Notes under the pieces: generated by a model | Seen by the model: the letters and a program-made list of their open reading frames with translations, nothing else | What the model was told of the DNA's origin: nothing | Database searches by the model: none | In this document: piece after piece, positions 7,671 to 17,838 of the stretch | How positions within the stretch are numbered: the stretch's first letter is position 1 | How the letters are laid out: each line of letters opens with the position of its first letter | From: Marinococcus sp. PL1-022 | GTDB lineage: Bacteria; Bacillota; Bacilli; Bacillales; Marinococcaceae | Direction of reading: 5' to 3' | NCBI RefSeq assembly: GCF_033845285.1 | Contig: NZ_JAWXCX010000001.1 | Span: forward strand, 3,076,270-3,140,269 | Length of the DNA: 64,000 nt | Program-made: the position numbers and the translations under genes

Positions 7671-9104
7671 ATGGGTTCCCAGCAGGATCAGCCTATTGTC
7701 CGCATGGTGCAGCAGCATATAACCGGCCGGCCGGTATCCCTTCACGTGCCCGGTCATAAAAACGGCACCGTTTTTCCGGCGTCGCTAACGGAATGGGAAA
7801 AAATACTTCCTTACGACCTGACAGAAATCGCCGGCCTCGACGATCTTCATGAGCCTGAAGAAGGGATTGCGGAAGCCGAACATTTAGCGGCAGAGGTGTT
7901 TGGGGCCGCGAAAACGTGGTTCTTAATTAACGGCTCTACAGCGGGAAACCTTGCGATGGTGATGGCCGCCTTTTCTCCGGGAGATCAGGTGCTTGTGCAG
8001 CGTGACGCTCACAAGTCAGTGATGAATGCGGTAAAGCTTGCCGGAGCCCGGGCCGTGTTTGCACGGCCTGAAATAGACGAAACGACGCAGCTTTCAATCG
8101 GCATTTCCCGGGAAATACTGGCAGATGCGTGGGCCCGTTATCCGTCATTAAAAGGGGTAATCATCACCTCCCCGTCGTATGAAGGGTGGAGCAGCGATAT
8201 TTCCTCCCTTGCAGAGTTCGTGCACGGACATAATGGGGTACTGCTTGTGGATGAAGCCCATGGAGCCCACTTTGCCGCAAGTCCACAGCTTCCAAAAGAG
8301 GCTCTCGCCCAGGGGGCAGACGTGGTCGTCCAGTCCGCGCATAAAATGCTGCCAGCTCTCACGATGAGTGCATATCTGCATGCGTCCGGCTCCCGGGTTT
8401 CCCGTGAACGCCTCTCCTATTATTTGCGGATGCTGCAGTCGAGCAGCCCTTCATATCTGCTGCTCGCTTCGCTCGATGCGGCCCGTCATTATGTACATAC
8501 AATACAGCATAAGGGATGGGGGGCCGAACAGCTTTACGCCCAAAAGCGCGAGCTTGAAGCAGTCATCGGCAGCAGACTGATACAGCCGCCGGAGCATGTA
8601 GCCGCCGATCCGTTAAAATGGTTGGTACCGGTGCCAGAAGGATATACAGGATGGGAGGTGCAGGAGGCCCTCGAACAGGAAGACATCTATTCAGAGCTTG
8701 CCGGCAGCAGCTATGTACTCTGGGCTCTGCCCCTGACCAACGAACACATCAACATCCCCTTAGAGGCAGTCAAGAGAGTGTGGGAAGGGCTTGAGCCCCG
8801 GGACGTTAAAAGGACCCCTTCCTTTTCCATGTCTGAATTGTTTCCCCGGTTCTCCGAAGGCACCTGGGAGGAAGAGCCTGGCGGCGAAGAATGGATCCTG
8901 CTTGAAAGTGCAGAAGGAAGAAATGCAGCAGCGCCGCTGGTGCCCTATCCCCCGGGGATTCCTCTCTGGCTTGAAGGAGAATATGTGGATGGCGAAAGAA
9001 TTCGCTATGCCCGTGACCTTCTGCAGAATGGGGGACGCCTGCAGGGCGGAAGGAAAGAAGATGACCGCTTTTTCGTAAAAGTGAAACACAGGAAGAAAGG
9101 ATAG
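7671..9104 (+). CDS. Orn/Lys/Arg decarboxylase-family PLP enzyme (YaaO-type)
   Basis: A fold-type I PLP enzyme of about 477 residues from the Orn/Lys/Arg decarboxylase family. The N-terminal HVPGHKNG block, the LINGSTAGN phosphate-binding segment, DEAHGAH and the PLP lysine in SAHKML (K225 from this start) are all present. These enzymes make polyamine precursors or cadaverine by decarboxylating basic amino acids; the exact substrate cannot be read here. The gene sits directly upstream of tmk, as yaaO does in B. subtilis. Two starts are possible. The GTG at 7662 follows the GGGGG by one base, while the ATG at 7671 has normal spacing from it, so I prefer the latter. Confidence 0.88.
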   Translation: MGSQQDQPIVRMVQQHITGRPVSLHVPGHKNGTVFPASLTEWEKILPYDLTEIAGLDDLHEPEEGIAEAEHLAAEVFGAAKTWFLINGSTAGNLAMVMAAFSPGDQVLVQRDAHKSVMNAVKLAGARAVFARPEIDETTQLSIGISREILADAWARYPSLKGVIITSPSYEGWSSDISSLAEFVHGHNGVLLVDEAHGAHFAASPQLPKEALAQGADVVVQSAHKMLPALTMSAYLHASGSRVSRERLSYYLRMLQSSSPSYLLLASLDAARHYVHTIQHKGWGAEQLYAQKRELEAVIGSRLIQPPEHVAADPLKWLVPVPEGYTGWEVQEALEQEDIYSELAGSSYVLWALPLTNEHINIPLEAVKRVWEGLEPRDVKRTPSFSMSELFPRFSEGTWEEEPGGEEWILLESAEGRNAAAPLVPYPPGIPLWLEGEYVDGERIRYARDLLQNGGRLQGGRKEDDRFFVKVKHRKKG

Positions 9105-9110
9105 AGCCAT

Positions 9111-9758
9111 ATGCATGACACCAGTAAAGGAAGGTTCATTACGTTAGAAGGAGGAGAAGGGTCCGGAAAGTCCACAGTGATTACCGCTCTCGAAAAGTGG
9201 CTGCAGGAAGAGGGCTTCAAGGTGTTAAAAACGAGGGAGCCGGGGGGCATTCCGATTGCAGAAAAAATCCGGAGCCTGGTGCTCGAGCCGGAATATGCAG
9301 AGATGGATGCACGCACAGAAGCCCTTTTATACGCTGCTGCAAGACGCCAGCATTTGGTGGAACGGGTTTTCCCGGCTCTTGCCGAAGGAGCTGTTGTGCT
9401 CTGCGACCGTTTTGTGGACAGCAGCCTAGCCTATCAGGGGGCAGCCAGGGGTCTTGGTATAGATGAAGTGGCAGCCGTAAATGAATTTGCGATTGAAGGG
9501 CGTATGCCCGATCTCACGCTGCTGCTTGATGTAGATCCGGAGGAAGGGATAGCAAGAATCCAGCGGGCCGAAGAAAGAGAATGGAACCGCCTGGATAATG
9601 AAGCTGCCCGTTTTCATACGAGGGTACATGAAGCGTATATGACACTTGCGGAGAAATATCCGGTACGTATTAAAAAAATCGATGCCAAAAAGCCGCTTGA
9701 AGAAGTGATTAAGGACTGCAGGGAAAAGGTACAGGCCTACCTGGATGTAAAAAGTTGA
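9111..9758 (+). CDS. tmk: Thymidylate kinase
   Basis: A 215-residue dTMP kinase that phosphorylates dTMP to dTDP for DNA synthesis. The P-loop GGEGSGKST is at residues 14-22, the dTMP-binding DR motif lies in CDRFVDSSLAYQG near residues 97-109, and the LLLDVDPEEG block follows. The length matches the family. It begins 6 bp after the decarboxylase stop, so the two are probably co-transcribed. In B. subtilis darA follows directly; here two extra genes come between. Confidence 0.96.
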   Translation: MHDTSKGRFITLEGGEGSGKSTVITALEKWLQEEGFKVLKTREPGGIPIAEKIRSLVLEPEYAEMDARTEALLYAAARRQHLVERVFPALAEGAVVLCDRFVDSSLAYQGAARGLGIDEVAAVNEFAIEGRMPDLTLLLDVDPEEGIARIQRAEEREWNRLDNEAARFHTRVHEAYMTLAEKYPVRIKKIDAKKPLEEVIKDCREKVQAYLDVKS

Positions 9759-9846
9759 GGAAAAATACAAATTCAGTACATACAATAAAATAAAAAAGGG
9801 AAAAGACAATTAGGAAAATATCGCAAAGAAGGAAGGAGCCGGACAG

Positions 9847-10272
9847 ATGATTGCTATTTTATACGTAAGTATCGCTATCATTGTGTTGGCGCTTATCTGG
9901 TTAGTTATCGGTGTTGTTCAGGCTGTTAAAGCAGCATCCTCCCAGATGAAAACCATCAATGAAACAATGGAGCGGATTCAAAAGAAAACAGACGGCTTGA
10001 TTAATGAGTCGGAAACATTGACCCAGCGCCTGGAGGTTATTAACGATTCCGTCAACCGGGACATGGAGGCGATCCAGGAGCTTACAAATACGCTGAAGGG
10101 TTCCAAAGAAGCCGTAGGAAAATATCATATAGCGACACGTGCAGTGGCTACCGAAACGCTTCATGAGAATCAAAAGCGTACGAAGGAAAATGAACAGGTG
10201 GCCCAAATACGTGACATCGGTGACACGGTGGTCGACCTGTACGCTAAATGGAAAAACCGTAAACAAGCATAG
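9847..10272 (+). CDS. DUF948-family membrane-anchored coiled-coil protein
   Basis: A 141-residue protein with one N-terminal membrane helix (about residues 3-28) followed by a long heptad-rich cytoplasmic or surface coiled coil (about 32-110) and a charged tail. This is the layout of the DUF948 family (B. subtilis YtxG/YoxC type), linked to general stress in some species but without a defined biochemical role. A GAAGGAAGGAG ribosome binding site precedes the ATG. It lies between tmk and darA, where B. subtilis has no such gene, and ends at a bidirectional terminator. Confidence 0.75.
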   Translation: MIAILYVSIAIIVLALIWLVIGVVQAVKAASSQMKTINETMERIQKKTDGLINESETLTQRLEVINDSVNRDMEAIQELTNTLKGSKEAVGKYHIATRAVATETLHENQKRTKENEQVAQIRDIGDTVVDLYAKWKNRKQA

Positions 10273-10312
10273 AAAAAAGCAGTCAGGGGAGCGGATCCCT
10301 GCTGCTTTTTTT
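10273..10312. terminator. Bidirectional terminator between convergent genes
   Basis: A long hairpin starting with AAAAAAGCAG (10273-10282) and closing with CTGC plus seven T residues ends at the stop codon of the convergent minus-strand gene. It terminates the DUF948 gene on the plus strand and the beta-propeller gene on the minus strand. Confidence 0.85.
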
Positions 10313-11645
10313 ACTGGGAGGAAGCTTTATATTCGCGAATATAAAGCCGGTAGGATTGGATGCCAGCGAATAGAAATAAAATCCCCGTACATATAAAGAG
10401 CGGCGCGACAAGTCCGGAGCAGATGGCAGCGATCCATGGGTAGGACGCCTCTCCAAAATGGCAGAAGCCCCATAGCCCCAGGGCAACAGTAGTGCTTACC
10501 GCCCCGACCAGAAACGGGCGGTATTTTTTATACGCAGCAATAATAAACCAGCCGCCAAACAAAGTGTAGAAAAAACCAATCACATATACGTTGACTGCTT
10601 TTTGGGCCGCCCCGAGCCCGGCAGAGAGTAGCGAATCTCCGGCTTGATCCATATTAACGGGAACCACTTCATCGGCCCCGGATGCGCTGTTCACAATACG
10701 CAGTTCATACTCCGCAGGCTCCTCCGGCCAGTTTTTCTGGTGCATGTAGGCAATATCATCTGACTGATGAAAAAAAGAAGGAGAAGCAACATTGTTTTCA
10801 TGGCTGGTTAATCTTTTGGCCTGCATTTCTTTTAGGTCATATAAAAATAAATCGTACTGGTAGTTTTGCTCCTGGCTCGAAGCAACGTTGGTTGTATAGG
10901 CATAGCGGCTTTCTGACGGCGAGGCTGTCGGATTGTAAAGCCCCCCGGGGAGGTTGTTCGCGAATTCGATATGCTCCTCATATACTTTGTTATTCAGCGT
11001 CTTCATTCCCACGTGCATTTCATCATCGGGGCCTTCCGTGTAAGTATACAGAAGTATATTGCCCGTAGCGTCCGGAGAGATGTTTCCCATTAAATACTTG
11101 CTTTCACGGGTGATTTTTTTGTAAGCGCCTCCGCCGGCAGGCATGGAGTAGATGCTAAATCCTGCCTCTGTACTCCGGTCGGCAGATTTCCAGGCGTCCG
11201 CAGGCATGCCTAAAAAGTAAATGAGCTGGCCATCCGGGGAGTAGGCAGCATCGCGCACGTGGAGTTCACTGCCAGTTAAACGTTCATGCTGGCTGCTTTT
11301 TGTCTCTGCTGTATAAAGAGAGCGAACCGAATCATTTTGCTCCGATAAAAATAGAATGCTCTCCGGCGACTGCGGATGGAAAGAAGGAGAGAATTGCGGC
11401 TGATTCAGATCAGTAAGCGGCTCAGGATTTTTGCCATCAGCAGTTGAGGTATATATTTTTTCCTGGCCGTTCGTGATATATGTGAACGCTAATTTATCAT
11501 CAGAAGGAGCGACAGACACGCTGCTTCCCATTCCGTCAAAGGACCGGTAAGGGTCTTCTGCCTTGGAATAACCGATAGCTGTAGAACTTATTAATAAAAC
11601 GGCAGTAATAAGAACGGCCCGGAGCAGCCAGCGGGGAAAGCGCAT
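10311..11645 (-). CDS. Exported TolB/WD40-like beta-propeller protein with C-terminal membrane helices
   Basis: A 444-residue protein. Residues 1-28 are a signal peptide or anchor. Residues about 40-330 contain repeated TolB-like propeller blades, shown by segments such as YITNGQEKIYTSTADG, AAYSPDGQLIYFLG and NISPDATGNILLYT. The last 100 residues hold three or four membrane helices and a short basic cytoplasmic tail. The propeller therefore lies outside the membrane. No catalytic motif was recognised, and a sensing or protein-interaction role is only a guess. The ATG is preceded by AAGGAAG. It is transcribed against the core operons and looks like an insertion between tmk and darA. Confidence 0.7.
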   Translation of the reverse strand: MRFPRWLLRAVLITAVLLISSTAIGYSKAEDPYRSFDGMGSSVSVAPSDDKLAFTYITNGQEKIYTSTADGKNPEPLTDLNQPQFSPSFHPQSPESILFLSEQNDSVRSLYTAETKSSQHERLTGSELHVRDAAYSPDGQLIYFLGMPADAWKSADRSTEAGFSIYSMPAGGGAYKKITRESKYLMGNISPDATGNILLYTYTEGPDDEMHVGMKTLNNKVYEEHIEFANNLPGGLYNPTASPSESRYAYTTNVASSQEQNYQYDLFLYDLKEMQAKRLTSHENNVASPSFFHQSDDIAYMHQKNWPEEPAEYELRIVNSASGADEVVPVNMDQAGDSLLSAGLGAAQKAVNVYVIGFFYTLFGGWFIIAAYKKYRPFLVGAVSTTVALGLWGFCHFGEASYPWIAAICSGLVAPLFICTGILFLFAGIQSYRLYIREYKASSQ

Positions 11646-11898
11646 GAGTCCAACTTCCTTTCTTCTTTAATCTGATGGTTCGGTAATGCCATAAATAGGA
11701 AACTGTTACTTGAAGTATTCCATATTTTGCTGCTGGCATCAATTCCAGTGTGTTTATTCCTGAATATTGATCAAAAAGTCTTAGGCTTAAGGATTGGAAT
11801 AATTATTCAAAAAATGGCTGTTTCGTTGGCGTGCTTCACTTTTTGCTGCATATACAGTAAAATAAAAGTAATAAATAATGTGGATTTGGATGAAATAG

Positions 11899-12240
<342 letters not shown>

Positions 12241-12256
12241 AGACGGAGAGATTAAC

Positions 12257-13246
12257 ATGAGTTGGGAAGCCATGCAGGAAGAACAGCCTACAGTCATGTC
12301 GCTGTTGGAAAAAAGCATGAATAAAGACCGCGTGGCCCATGCTTATATATTTGAGGGAAAAGCGGGTGCCGGCAAGCGTGAAACAGCGCTTCTAATGGCA
12401 CAGCGCTTTTTTTGCATAGAAAAAATCGGTCCGGCGCCGTGCGGGGACTGCCGGGAATGCCGCAGAATTACGCACGGCAACCATTCGGAAGTAATGTTTT
12501 TACAGCCGGAAGGCGCTTCAATCAAAAAAGCACAGGTGGAAATGCTTCAAAAAGAATTTACCTACAAAGGAATGGAAGCCCGTTTAAAAATTTATATTAT
12601 TGAAGACGCTGACCGTATGACGGCCAGTGCGGCCAACAGTCTGCTGAAGTTTCTCGAAGAACCGGAAAGCCCGACACTGGCCATTTTATTAACAGAGAAT
12701 GCGCATTTCCTCCTGGACACTATTCAGTCCCGTGCCCAAAAGATTTCGTTCTCTCCCCCTTCCATTGAACGGCGCCGCCGTCTGTTCCAGGAAAGGGAGG
12801 GCACAGGGGAAATTGCAGCCGGCCTGCTTGCAAAGCTTCCTCATGTGCCGGAGCGTGAAAGCGAGGCAGCACTGGCTGAGTGGATTGTACAGGGTCGAAA
12901 TCTAGTGATACAATTAACAGAAGAGGTGCATCAGCGCCTTCACAGTGCATTATTGACACTACAGGATAAATGGCTTGGACATTTTTCAGATAGAGAAGAA
13001 CTGGACATCGGCTTAGATATGCTGCTTTTTTGGTATCGCGACCTTCTGTCGATCACATACGGTTCGGATGACATCACATACTTCGATCAAAAAGCGACGT
13101 TGGAACGAGTAGCCCTTCGTTTTTCAGAAATGGAGGTCGTTGCCCGACTGCAGGCAATTTTAGAAGCAAAGCGCCGGCTCCGGGCCAACGCGAATGCGCA
13201 GCTTCTGATGGAACAGCTGCTGATCCAGTTACAGGAGGGATCATGA
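12257..13246 (+). CDS. holB: DNA polymerase III delta-prime subunit
   Basis: A 329-residue clamp-loader subunit. It has the AAA+ fold with GKAGAGKRE near residues 36-44, the zinc-binding cysteines in CIEKIGPAPCGDCREC (residues 55-70), and the AANSLLKFLEEP block near 122-133. Together with DnaX and HolA it loads the sliding clamp. I place the start at the ATG at 12257, which has ACGGAGAG upstream, and not at the longer in-frame ATG at 12227 inside darA. The stop overlaps the start of ricT by four bases, so translation is probably coupled. Confidence 0.94.
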   Translation: MSWEAMQEEQPTVMSLLEKSMNKDRVAHAYIFEGKAGAGKRETALLMAQRFFCIEKIGPAPCGDCRECRRITHGNHSEVMFLQPEGASIKKAQVEMLQKEFTYKGMEARLKIYIIEDADRMTASAANSLLKFLEEPESPTLAILLTENAHFLLDTIQSRAQKISFSPPSIERRRRLFQEREGTGEIAAGLLAKLPHVPERESEAALAEWIVQGRNLVIQLTEEVHQRLHSALLTLQDKWLGHFSDREELDIGLDMLLFWYRDLLSITYGSDDITYFDQKATLERVALRFSEMEVVARLQAILEAKRRLRANANAQLLMEQLLIQLQEGS

Positions 13247-14064
13247 CATTGCATGATGTAGTAGGCGTCCGGTTTAAAAAGGCGGGAAAGATTTATTACT
13301 TTTCCCCAAACGGCCATGACGCGCAGGTAGAAAACTGGGTCATAGTAGAAACGGCCAGAGGAATTGAGTACGGAAAAGTAGTGCTTGAAAATAAGCAGGT
13401 CAGCGGCGATGATGTCGTATTGCCGCTTAAAAAGGTTATGAGGCTTGCCGATGAGGATGATCATGCCGCTGTAAAAGAAAACAAACAGCTTGAGCAGGAA
13501 GCCTACGATCTCGGCTGTGAAAAAATTTCGACACATCAGCTGGATATGAATCTGGTGAACGTGGAATATACCTTTGACCGGAATAAGATTTTGTTTTATT
13601 TCACGGCAGAAGGCCGGGTGGATTTCCGCCAATTGGTGAAGGATTTAGCTTCCCAGTTTCGTACGAGGATTGAACTCCGGCAGATTGGTGTCCGGGATGA
13701 AGCCAAAATGCTCGGTGGGATTGGTCCGTGTGGAAGAATGCTTTGCTGTTCGACGTTTCTCGGGGATTTTGAGCCGGTTTCCATTAAAATGGCAAAGGAT
13801 CAGAATCTTTCCTTAAATCCGGCAAAGATTTCCGGCCTGTGCGGCAGGCTTATGTGCTGTTTGAAATATGAAAATGATCATTATGAAACAGCCAAGCGTG
13901 AAATGCCGGACGTTGGCGAGCATATTAATACCCCGGAAGGCAAAGGAAAAGTGGCCGGTATCAATATTTTAGAACGTCTCGTACAGGTGAACTACGCAGA
14001 AGAAGAGAGAGTATTGGAATTTTCGCTGGACGAGCTGCTTGATGAAGGCTTCATCGCAGGATAA
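13243..14064 (+). CDS. ricT: RicT (YaaT), PSP1-domain regulator of RNA processing
   Basis: A 273-residue PSP1-domain protein. It has the [14 protein letters not shown] start, the cysteine-rich [16 protein letters not shown] segment near residues 163-178 and a second [13 protein letters not shown] near 198-210, which hold iron-sulfur ligands in the B. subtilis Y-complex with YlbF and YmcA. That complex supports RNase Y mRNA maturation, competence, biofilm formation and sporulation. Its retention does not by itself prove sporulation. It follows holB with a four-base overlap and precedes yabA. Confidence 0.94.
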   Translation: MTLHDVVGVRFKKAGKIYYFSPNGHDAQVENWVIVETARGIEYGKVVLENKQVSGDDVVLPLKKVMRLADEDDHAAVKENKQLEQEAYDLGCEKISTHQLDMNLVNVEYTFDRNKILFYFTAEGRVDFRQLVKDLASQFRTRIELRQIGVRDEAKMLGGIGPCGRMLCCSTFLGDFEPVSIKMAKDQNLSLNPAKISGLCGRLMCCLKYENDHYETAKREMPDVGEHINTPEGKGKVAGINILERLVQVNYAEEERVLEFSLDELLDEGFIAG

Positions 14065-14096
14065 CAGTTAAACGGACGGAGAAGGTGGGAGTGCGA

Positions 14097-14465
14097 GTGG
14101 ATAAAAAAGAAATCTTCTCCCAGGTGATTCATATGGAAGAGCGGATCGGAAGGCTCCATGATGAACTGGGAGAGCTCAAAGAACAGCTGGCGATGCTGAT
14201 TGAAGAGAACCAGGCACTCGTACTTGAAAATCAGCATCTGCGTCAGCGGGTGGAAGACAGCGGTGAGGGAATACAGGAAAAGGAATTAGCCGGAGGCGCG
14301 TCTCAGCCTGGGCCGAGCCGCATTCAGACGAGCAGCATGGGGGAGGGCTATGACAATCTTGCCCGCCTGTACCATGAAGGCTTCCACATTTGTAATATGC
14401 ATTACGGCAGCCTGCGGACGGATGGGGACTGCTTATTCTGCCTCTCCTTTTTAAATCAAAAATAA
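14097..14465 (+). CDS. yabA: Replication initiation control protein YabA
   Basis: A 122-residue regulator that binds DnaA and the sliding clamp DnaN to restrain initiation. The N-terminal half is a leucine-rich coiled coil (about 1-60). The C-terminal domain has the [21 protein letters not shown] block and the zinc ligands in HICNMHYG and CLFC. Alignment with the B. subtilis protein, which begins MDKKE, favours the GTG at 14097, with AAGGTGGGA at good spacing. A longer GTG start at 14085 would add four residues. Confidence 0.94.
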   Translation: MDKKEIFSQVIHMEERIGRLHDELGELKEQLAMLIEENQALVLENQHLRQRVEDSGEGIQEKELAGGASQPGPSRIQTSSMGEGYDNLARLYHEGFHICNMHYGSLRTDGDCLFCLSFLNQK

Positions 14466-14561
14466 AAAAATCCATCTGGAACCGCCTGTCTGTAAAGACA
14501 AGCGGTTTCGTTTATATCTTCAGGACACACAGCGAGCTTTTTCAGCGAGGAGGGCATGCAG

Positions 14562-15037
14562 ATGATCAGGCTGGTACAAGAGGAGGACTACGAAGCGGTG
14601 CGACGGGTGGCTGAGCTCACCTGGGAGCATACGTATAAGAATTTAATACCGGCCCGGACGAGAGAGGCGTTCATTGACGCTGCGTATTCTAAAAAAATGT
14701 TTGATATTAAGCGTGGAGAGTCCATATTTTTAGCTGCAGTTACCGAAAGCGTTCTGATAGGCTATATTAACGTGCTCCAGCAGGAGGAGGCAGAGCTGGC
14801 AGCTCTTTACGTACTCCCTGGGTATCAGCGGTCCGGCTGGGGGCAAAAACTGTTCGATGCCGGAATGGGACGCATTTCTGCCGAAAAGAAGACGATGACA
14901 GTGTATGTGGAAGAGGGAATACCCGGGCTGAAGCTTTTTACAGGAAGCAGGGCTTCCGGGAAACGGAGCGCTTCACAGAAATGTTTATGGAAACGCCGTT
15001 AAAAACGATAAAAATGAAAAGAAGGCTGTCCGTGTGA
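14562..15037 (+). pseudogene. GNAT-family N-acetyltransferase, apparently frameshifted near its end
   Basis: The first 125 or so codons give a clear GNAT fold: LVQEEDYEAVRRVAEL at the start, the acetyl-CoA-binding ALYVLPGYQRSGWGQKLFD block at about residues 81-99, then GIPGLKLF. After the T run at 14935-14939 the open frame drifts into a non-family tail ending at 15002. In the next frame the expected ending appears at once: FYRKQGFRETERF, then about 20 more residues, stopping at 15037. One extra T in that run would restore an intact gene of about 158 residues. It is either a recent frameshift mutation or a sequencing error in a homopolymer. The ATG at 14562 has GAGGAGGG at better spacing than the ATG at 14556. 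Confidence 0.75.
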
Positions 15038-15111
15038 AGAAAGGCTTGAACGGTCTTTTACCGAAATGGCCGGTATTACAATAAAAGCAATGCGAAAGGA
15101 CTGGATCATCA

Positions 15112-15993
15112 ATGGACGATACTTCAAAAAGCATCAAGGAAAACGTTCAGGCTCGCACAATAACCCTTCGGGACGGCACGGAGCTTCCGTCGCTTGGCCA
15201 GGGTACATGGCATATGGGAGACAATGCCGGGCTGAGGGAGCAGGAAATAGAAGCATTACGTACGGGACTTGATTATGGAATGACGGTTATTGATACAGCT
15301 GAAATGTACGGCGGTGGTAAGGCAGAGGAACTCGCCGGAGAGGCATTGAAAGGAAGAAGAGAGGAAGCCTTTCTTGTTTCTAAGGTTCTTCCCAATAACG
15401 CAGACGGCGAAAAACTTGAAAAAGCATGTGAAGGGTCGCTCAGCCGTCTCGGCGTAGAACAGCTGGATTTGTATTTACTCCATTGGCGCGGAAGTGTTCC
15501 TTTCGAAGAAACGGTGAAGGGGATGGAAAAATTAAAAGCAGATGGAAAAATCAAGCGATGGGGCGTTTCCAACCTGGATACCCGGGAGATGAAAGAGCTG
15601 CTCTCGCTTGAGCACGGAGATAATGCCGTCTGCAATCAAGTGCTATATCATCTGGCTTCACGGGGAATTGAGTTTGATCTGATGCCGTGGATGAAGGAGC
15701 AGCGGATGCCGGTAATGGCATACTGCCCACTGGACCAGGGAGGAGGGCGTACGCTTATAGAAAGCCGTACCCTGCAGAGAATCGCTGAACGACGGAGCAT
15801 GACTCCGCTGCAGATTGCGCTCGCCTGGACCATTCATTCAGGAATGGTGTTAAGCATTCCGAAAACGTCCAATCCGGAGCATGTGCGGGAGAATGCCGAA
15901 GCGGCGAGTGTGACACTGACAAATGAAGAAATCGAAATGCTTGATCAGGCTTTTCCGAAGCCGCAGACAAAACAACCGCTCGACATCGTGTAG
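15112..15993 (+). CDS. Aldo/keto reductase
   Basis: A 293-residue NADPH-dependent aldo/keto reductase with a TIM-barrel fold. The catalytic tetrad residues appear in order: Asp and Tyr in DTAEMYGGG (near 61-69), Lys in VSKVLP (near 94), and His in YLLHWRG (near 124). The NADPH-binding IPKTSNPEHVREN segment near 249-261 completes the family pattern. The substrate is unknown; members reduce aldehydes, ketones and glyoxals. It is one of four genes inserted between yabA and trmN6 compared with B. subtilis and has its own terminator. Confidence 0.92.
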   Translation: MDDTSKSIKENVQARTITLRDGTELPSLGQGTWHMGDNAGLREQEIEALRTGLDYGMTVIDTAEMYGGGKAEELAGEALKGRREEAFLVSKVLPNNADGEKLEKACEGSLSRLGVEQLDLYLLHWRGSVPFEETVKGMEKLKADGKIKRWGVSNLDTREMKELLSLEHGDNAVCNQVLYHLASRGIEFDLMPWMKEQRMPVMAYCPLDQGGGRTLIESRTLQRIAERRSMTPLQIALAWTIHSGMVLSIPKTSNPEHVRENAEAASVTLTNEEIEMLDQAFPKPQTKQPLDIV

Positions 15994-16000
15994 CTGCCAG

Positions 16001-16031
16001 CCGGCCTTTTCGTATGAGAAGGCCGGTTTTT
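16001..16031 (+). terminator. Terminator after the aldo/keto reductase gene
   Basis: An 8-bp GC-rich perfect stem core (16001-16008 with 16019-16026) is followed by five T residues, a standard rho-independent terminator eight bases past the stop codon. Confidence 0.85.
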
Positions 16032-16119
16032 ATGCCGGATCGAGAAGAAATAGGCTGCAGGCATGTGCTAAAATATAAATAATTCTTTACGCGGGCAGAA
16101 ATGTGCAAGGAGTCTTTTG

Positions 16120-17838
16120 ATGAAAACTATTTTACGCTACGCGCGTCCGTATAAAGCAGCAGCAGTGTTGTCTTTTTTTCTGATTTTAATTGAATTATCA
16201 GTGGAACTATTCCAGCCGCTTCTTCTTGCAAGGCTGATCGATGACGGCCTGGCAAACAATGATATCGGTCTGGTGGTGGGCCTTGGGCTTGCGATGGCGG
16301 GCCTGGCCCTGCTCAGCTTCGGTGTCGGGATTTTGAACTGTTTTTTCGCTGATCATGTCGGGCACAGCACCGGCTTTGATCTGCGCAATGAAATGTATAA
16401 GCGTATTCAGGAGTCGAGTCTGGAGAATCTGCAGGATTTCCCGCAGTCCTCGCTGCTTACCAGGCTCACTAACGATATTACCCAGGTACAAAACATGATT
16501 GTGATGCTGCTCCGGTTTATGCTGCGTTCGCCGCTTTTACTAATTGGCGCGACTGTCATGGCTTTTGTGGTAAATGTCCGAATGGCGCTCATACTTGTAA
16601 TCTTTATTCCTTTTTTATTGCTTATACTTGCATGGCTGATGACAAAAGGAATGACTTATTTCGGCAGCCTGCAAAAACGTATTGATGCGGTAAACAGAGT
16701 AATGAAGGAAAACCTTGGCGGTCTAAGGCTTGTACGGGTTTTTGGCCGTGAGCAGCATGAAATTAAACGTTTTTTTGTACAGAATGAAGCTTTACAGGCT
16801 AGCGCTCTTAAAGCTTTTCGTTATACAGCTCTTACTTCGCCCATCCTGCTTTTTTTAATGAATGCAGCGATTGTGCTCATGCTTTGGATTGGGGGATCTG
16901 CCGTGCAGAACAACGAGGCCCAGGTAGGTGAGGTGGTAGCGGTGGTTAACTATGCTACAAGAATGACTGGCGCGCTTGGGGTTGTCGGTATGCTGATTAC
17001 GCTGCTTGCACGGGCCAGAACTTCCGCCTCGCGGATTGAAGAGGTGCTCGAAGGCACCGAAAAAGAAAATTCCGGGCAGGAGGAAGTAAAAGAAGAAGGA
17101 AGTATAAATGTTGAATTTGAGAATGTAACTTTTGCTTATAGTGACACCCGGGTTCCGGCTCTGAATAATGTGACGTTCCACGTGAAACACGGCGAGCAGA
17201 TGGCGGTTCTCGGGGCGACCGGGGCCGGTAAATCCTCTTTGTTCCAGTTAATGCTTCGTTTATACGAACCGGTCAGTGGCCGTCTTTTTATTGATAATTC
17301 GGACATCAGGGACCTCGACATTGCTTCGTTAAGAACGCAGATTGGCTATGTGCCCCAGGAGGCGAAATTATTTTCAGGGACGATCCGGGAAAATATTCAG
17401 TGGGGGCTTGAGGAAGCTGGAGCTGAGGAAATAAGCAAGGCGGTGAAAGCGTCTCAGCTTGAGGAAACGATCCGGGCTCTTCCCGAGCAGGAGCAGACGA
17501 TGATCGGCCAGAATGGCGTAAACCTCTCGGGTGGCCAGAAGCAGCGGGTGACTATTGCCCGGGCGCTGCTGCGGAACCCGGGGCTGCTGCTCCTGGATGA
17601 CAGCACCAGTGCGCTGGATGCGGAAACGGAGGCTGAATTCCTGGAGGCCCTTGAAGCGTACCCATGCACCTCTATTTTAGTGACTCAAAAGCTTTCCACG
17701 GCGCTAAAGGCGGATAAAATGCTGCTTCTCGAGCACGGGGAAGTCATCGGGTTCGGTACTCATGAAGAGCTGTATAATGAGTCTGCATTCTACAGGCAGC
17801 TGTATCAATCACAGTACGGGAAGGAGGCGGCGACATGA
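16120..17838 (+). CDS. ABC exporter half-transporter, subunit 1 (degenerate ATP site)
   Basis: A 572-residue half-transporter with six membrane helices (about 15-300) and a C-terminal nucleotide-binding domain. Walker A is GATGAGKS (365-372) and the signature LSGGQ (469-473) is canonical. The residue after Walker B is Asp (D494, LLLLDDS) in place of the catalytic Glu, and the H-loop His is Gln (Q523). These changes mark the degenerate partner of a heterodimeric multidrug-type exporter, as in BmrC or YfiB. The ATG at 16120 has AAGGAG seven bases upstream. The stop overlaps the start of subunit 2 by four bases, so the pair should be made together. Confidence 0.93.
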   Translation: MKTILRYARPYKAAAVLSFFLILIELSVELFQPLLLARLIDDGLANNDIGLVVGLGLAMAGLALLSFGVGILNCFFADHVGHSTGFDLRNEMYKRIQESSLENLQDFPQSSLLTRLTNDITQVQNMIVMLLRFMLRSPLLLIGATVMAFVVNVRMALILVIFIPFLLLILAWLMTKGMTYFGSLQKRIDAVNRVMKENLGGLRLVRVFGREQHEIKRFFVQNEALQASALKAFRYTALTSPILLFLMNAAIVLMLWIGGSAVQNNEAQVGEVVAVVNYATRMTGALGVVGMLITLLARARTSASRIEEVLEGTEKENSGQEEVKEEGSINVEFENVTFAYSDTRVPALNNVTFHVKHGEQMAVLGATGAGKSSLFQLMLRLYEPVSGRLFIDNSDIRDLDIASLRTQIGYVPQEAKLFSGTIRENIQWGLEEAGAEEISKAVKASQLEETIRALPEQEQTMIGQNGVNLSGGQKQRVTIARALLRNPGLLLLDDSTSALDAETEAEFLEALEAYPCTSILVTQKLSTALKADKMLLLEHGEVIGFGTHEELYNESAFYRQLYQSQYGKEAAT

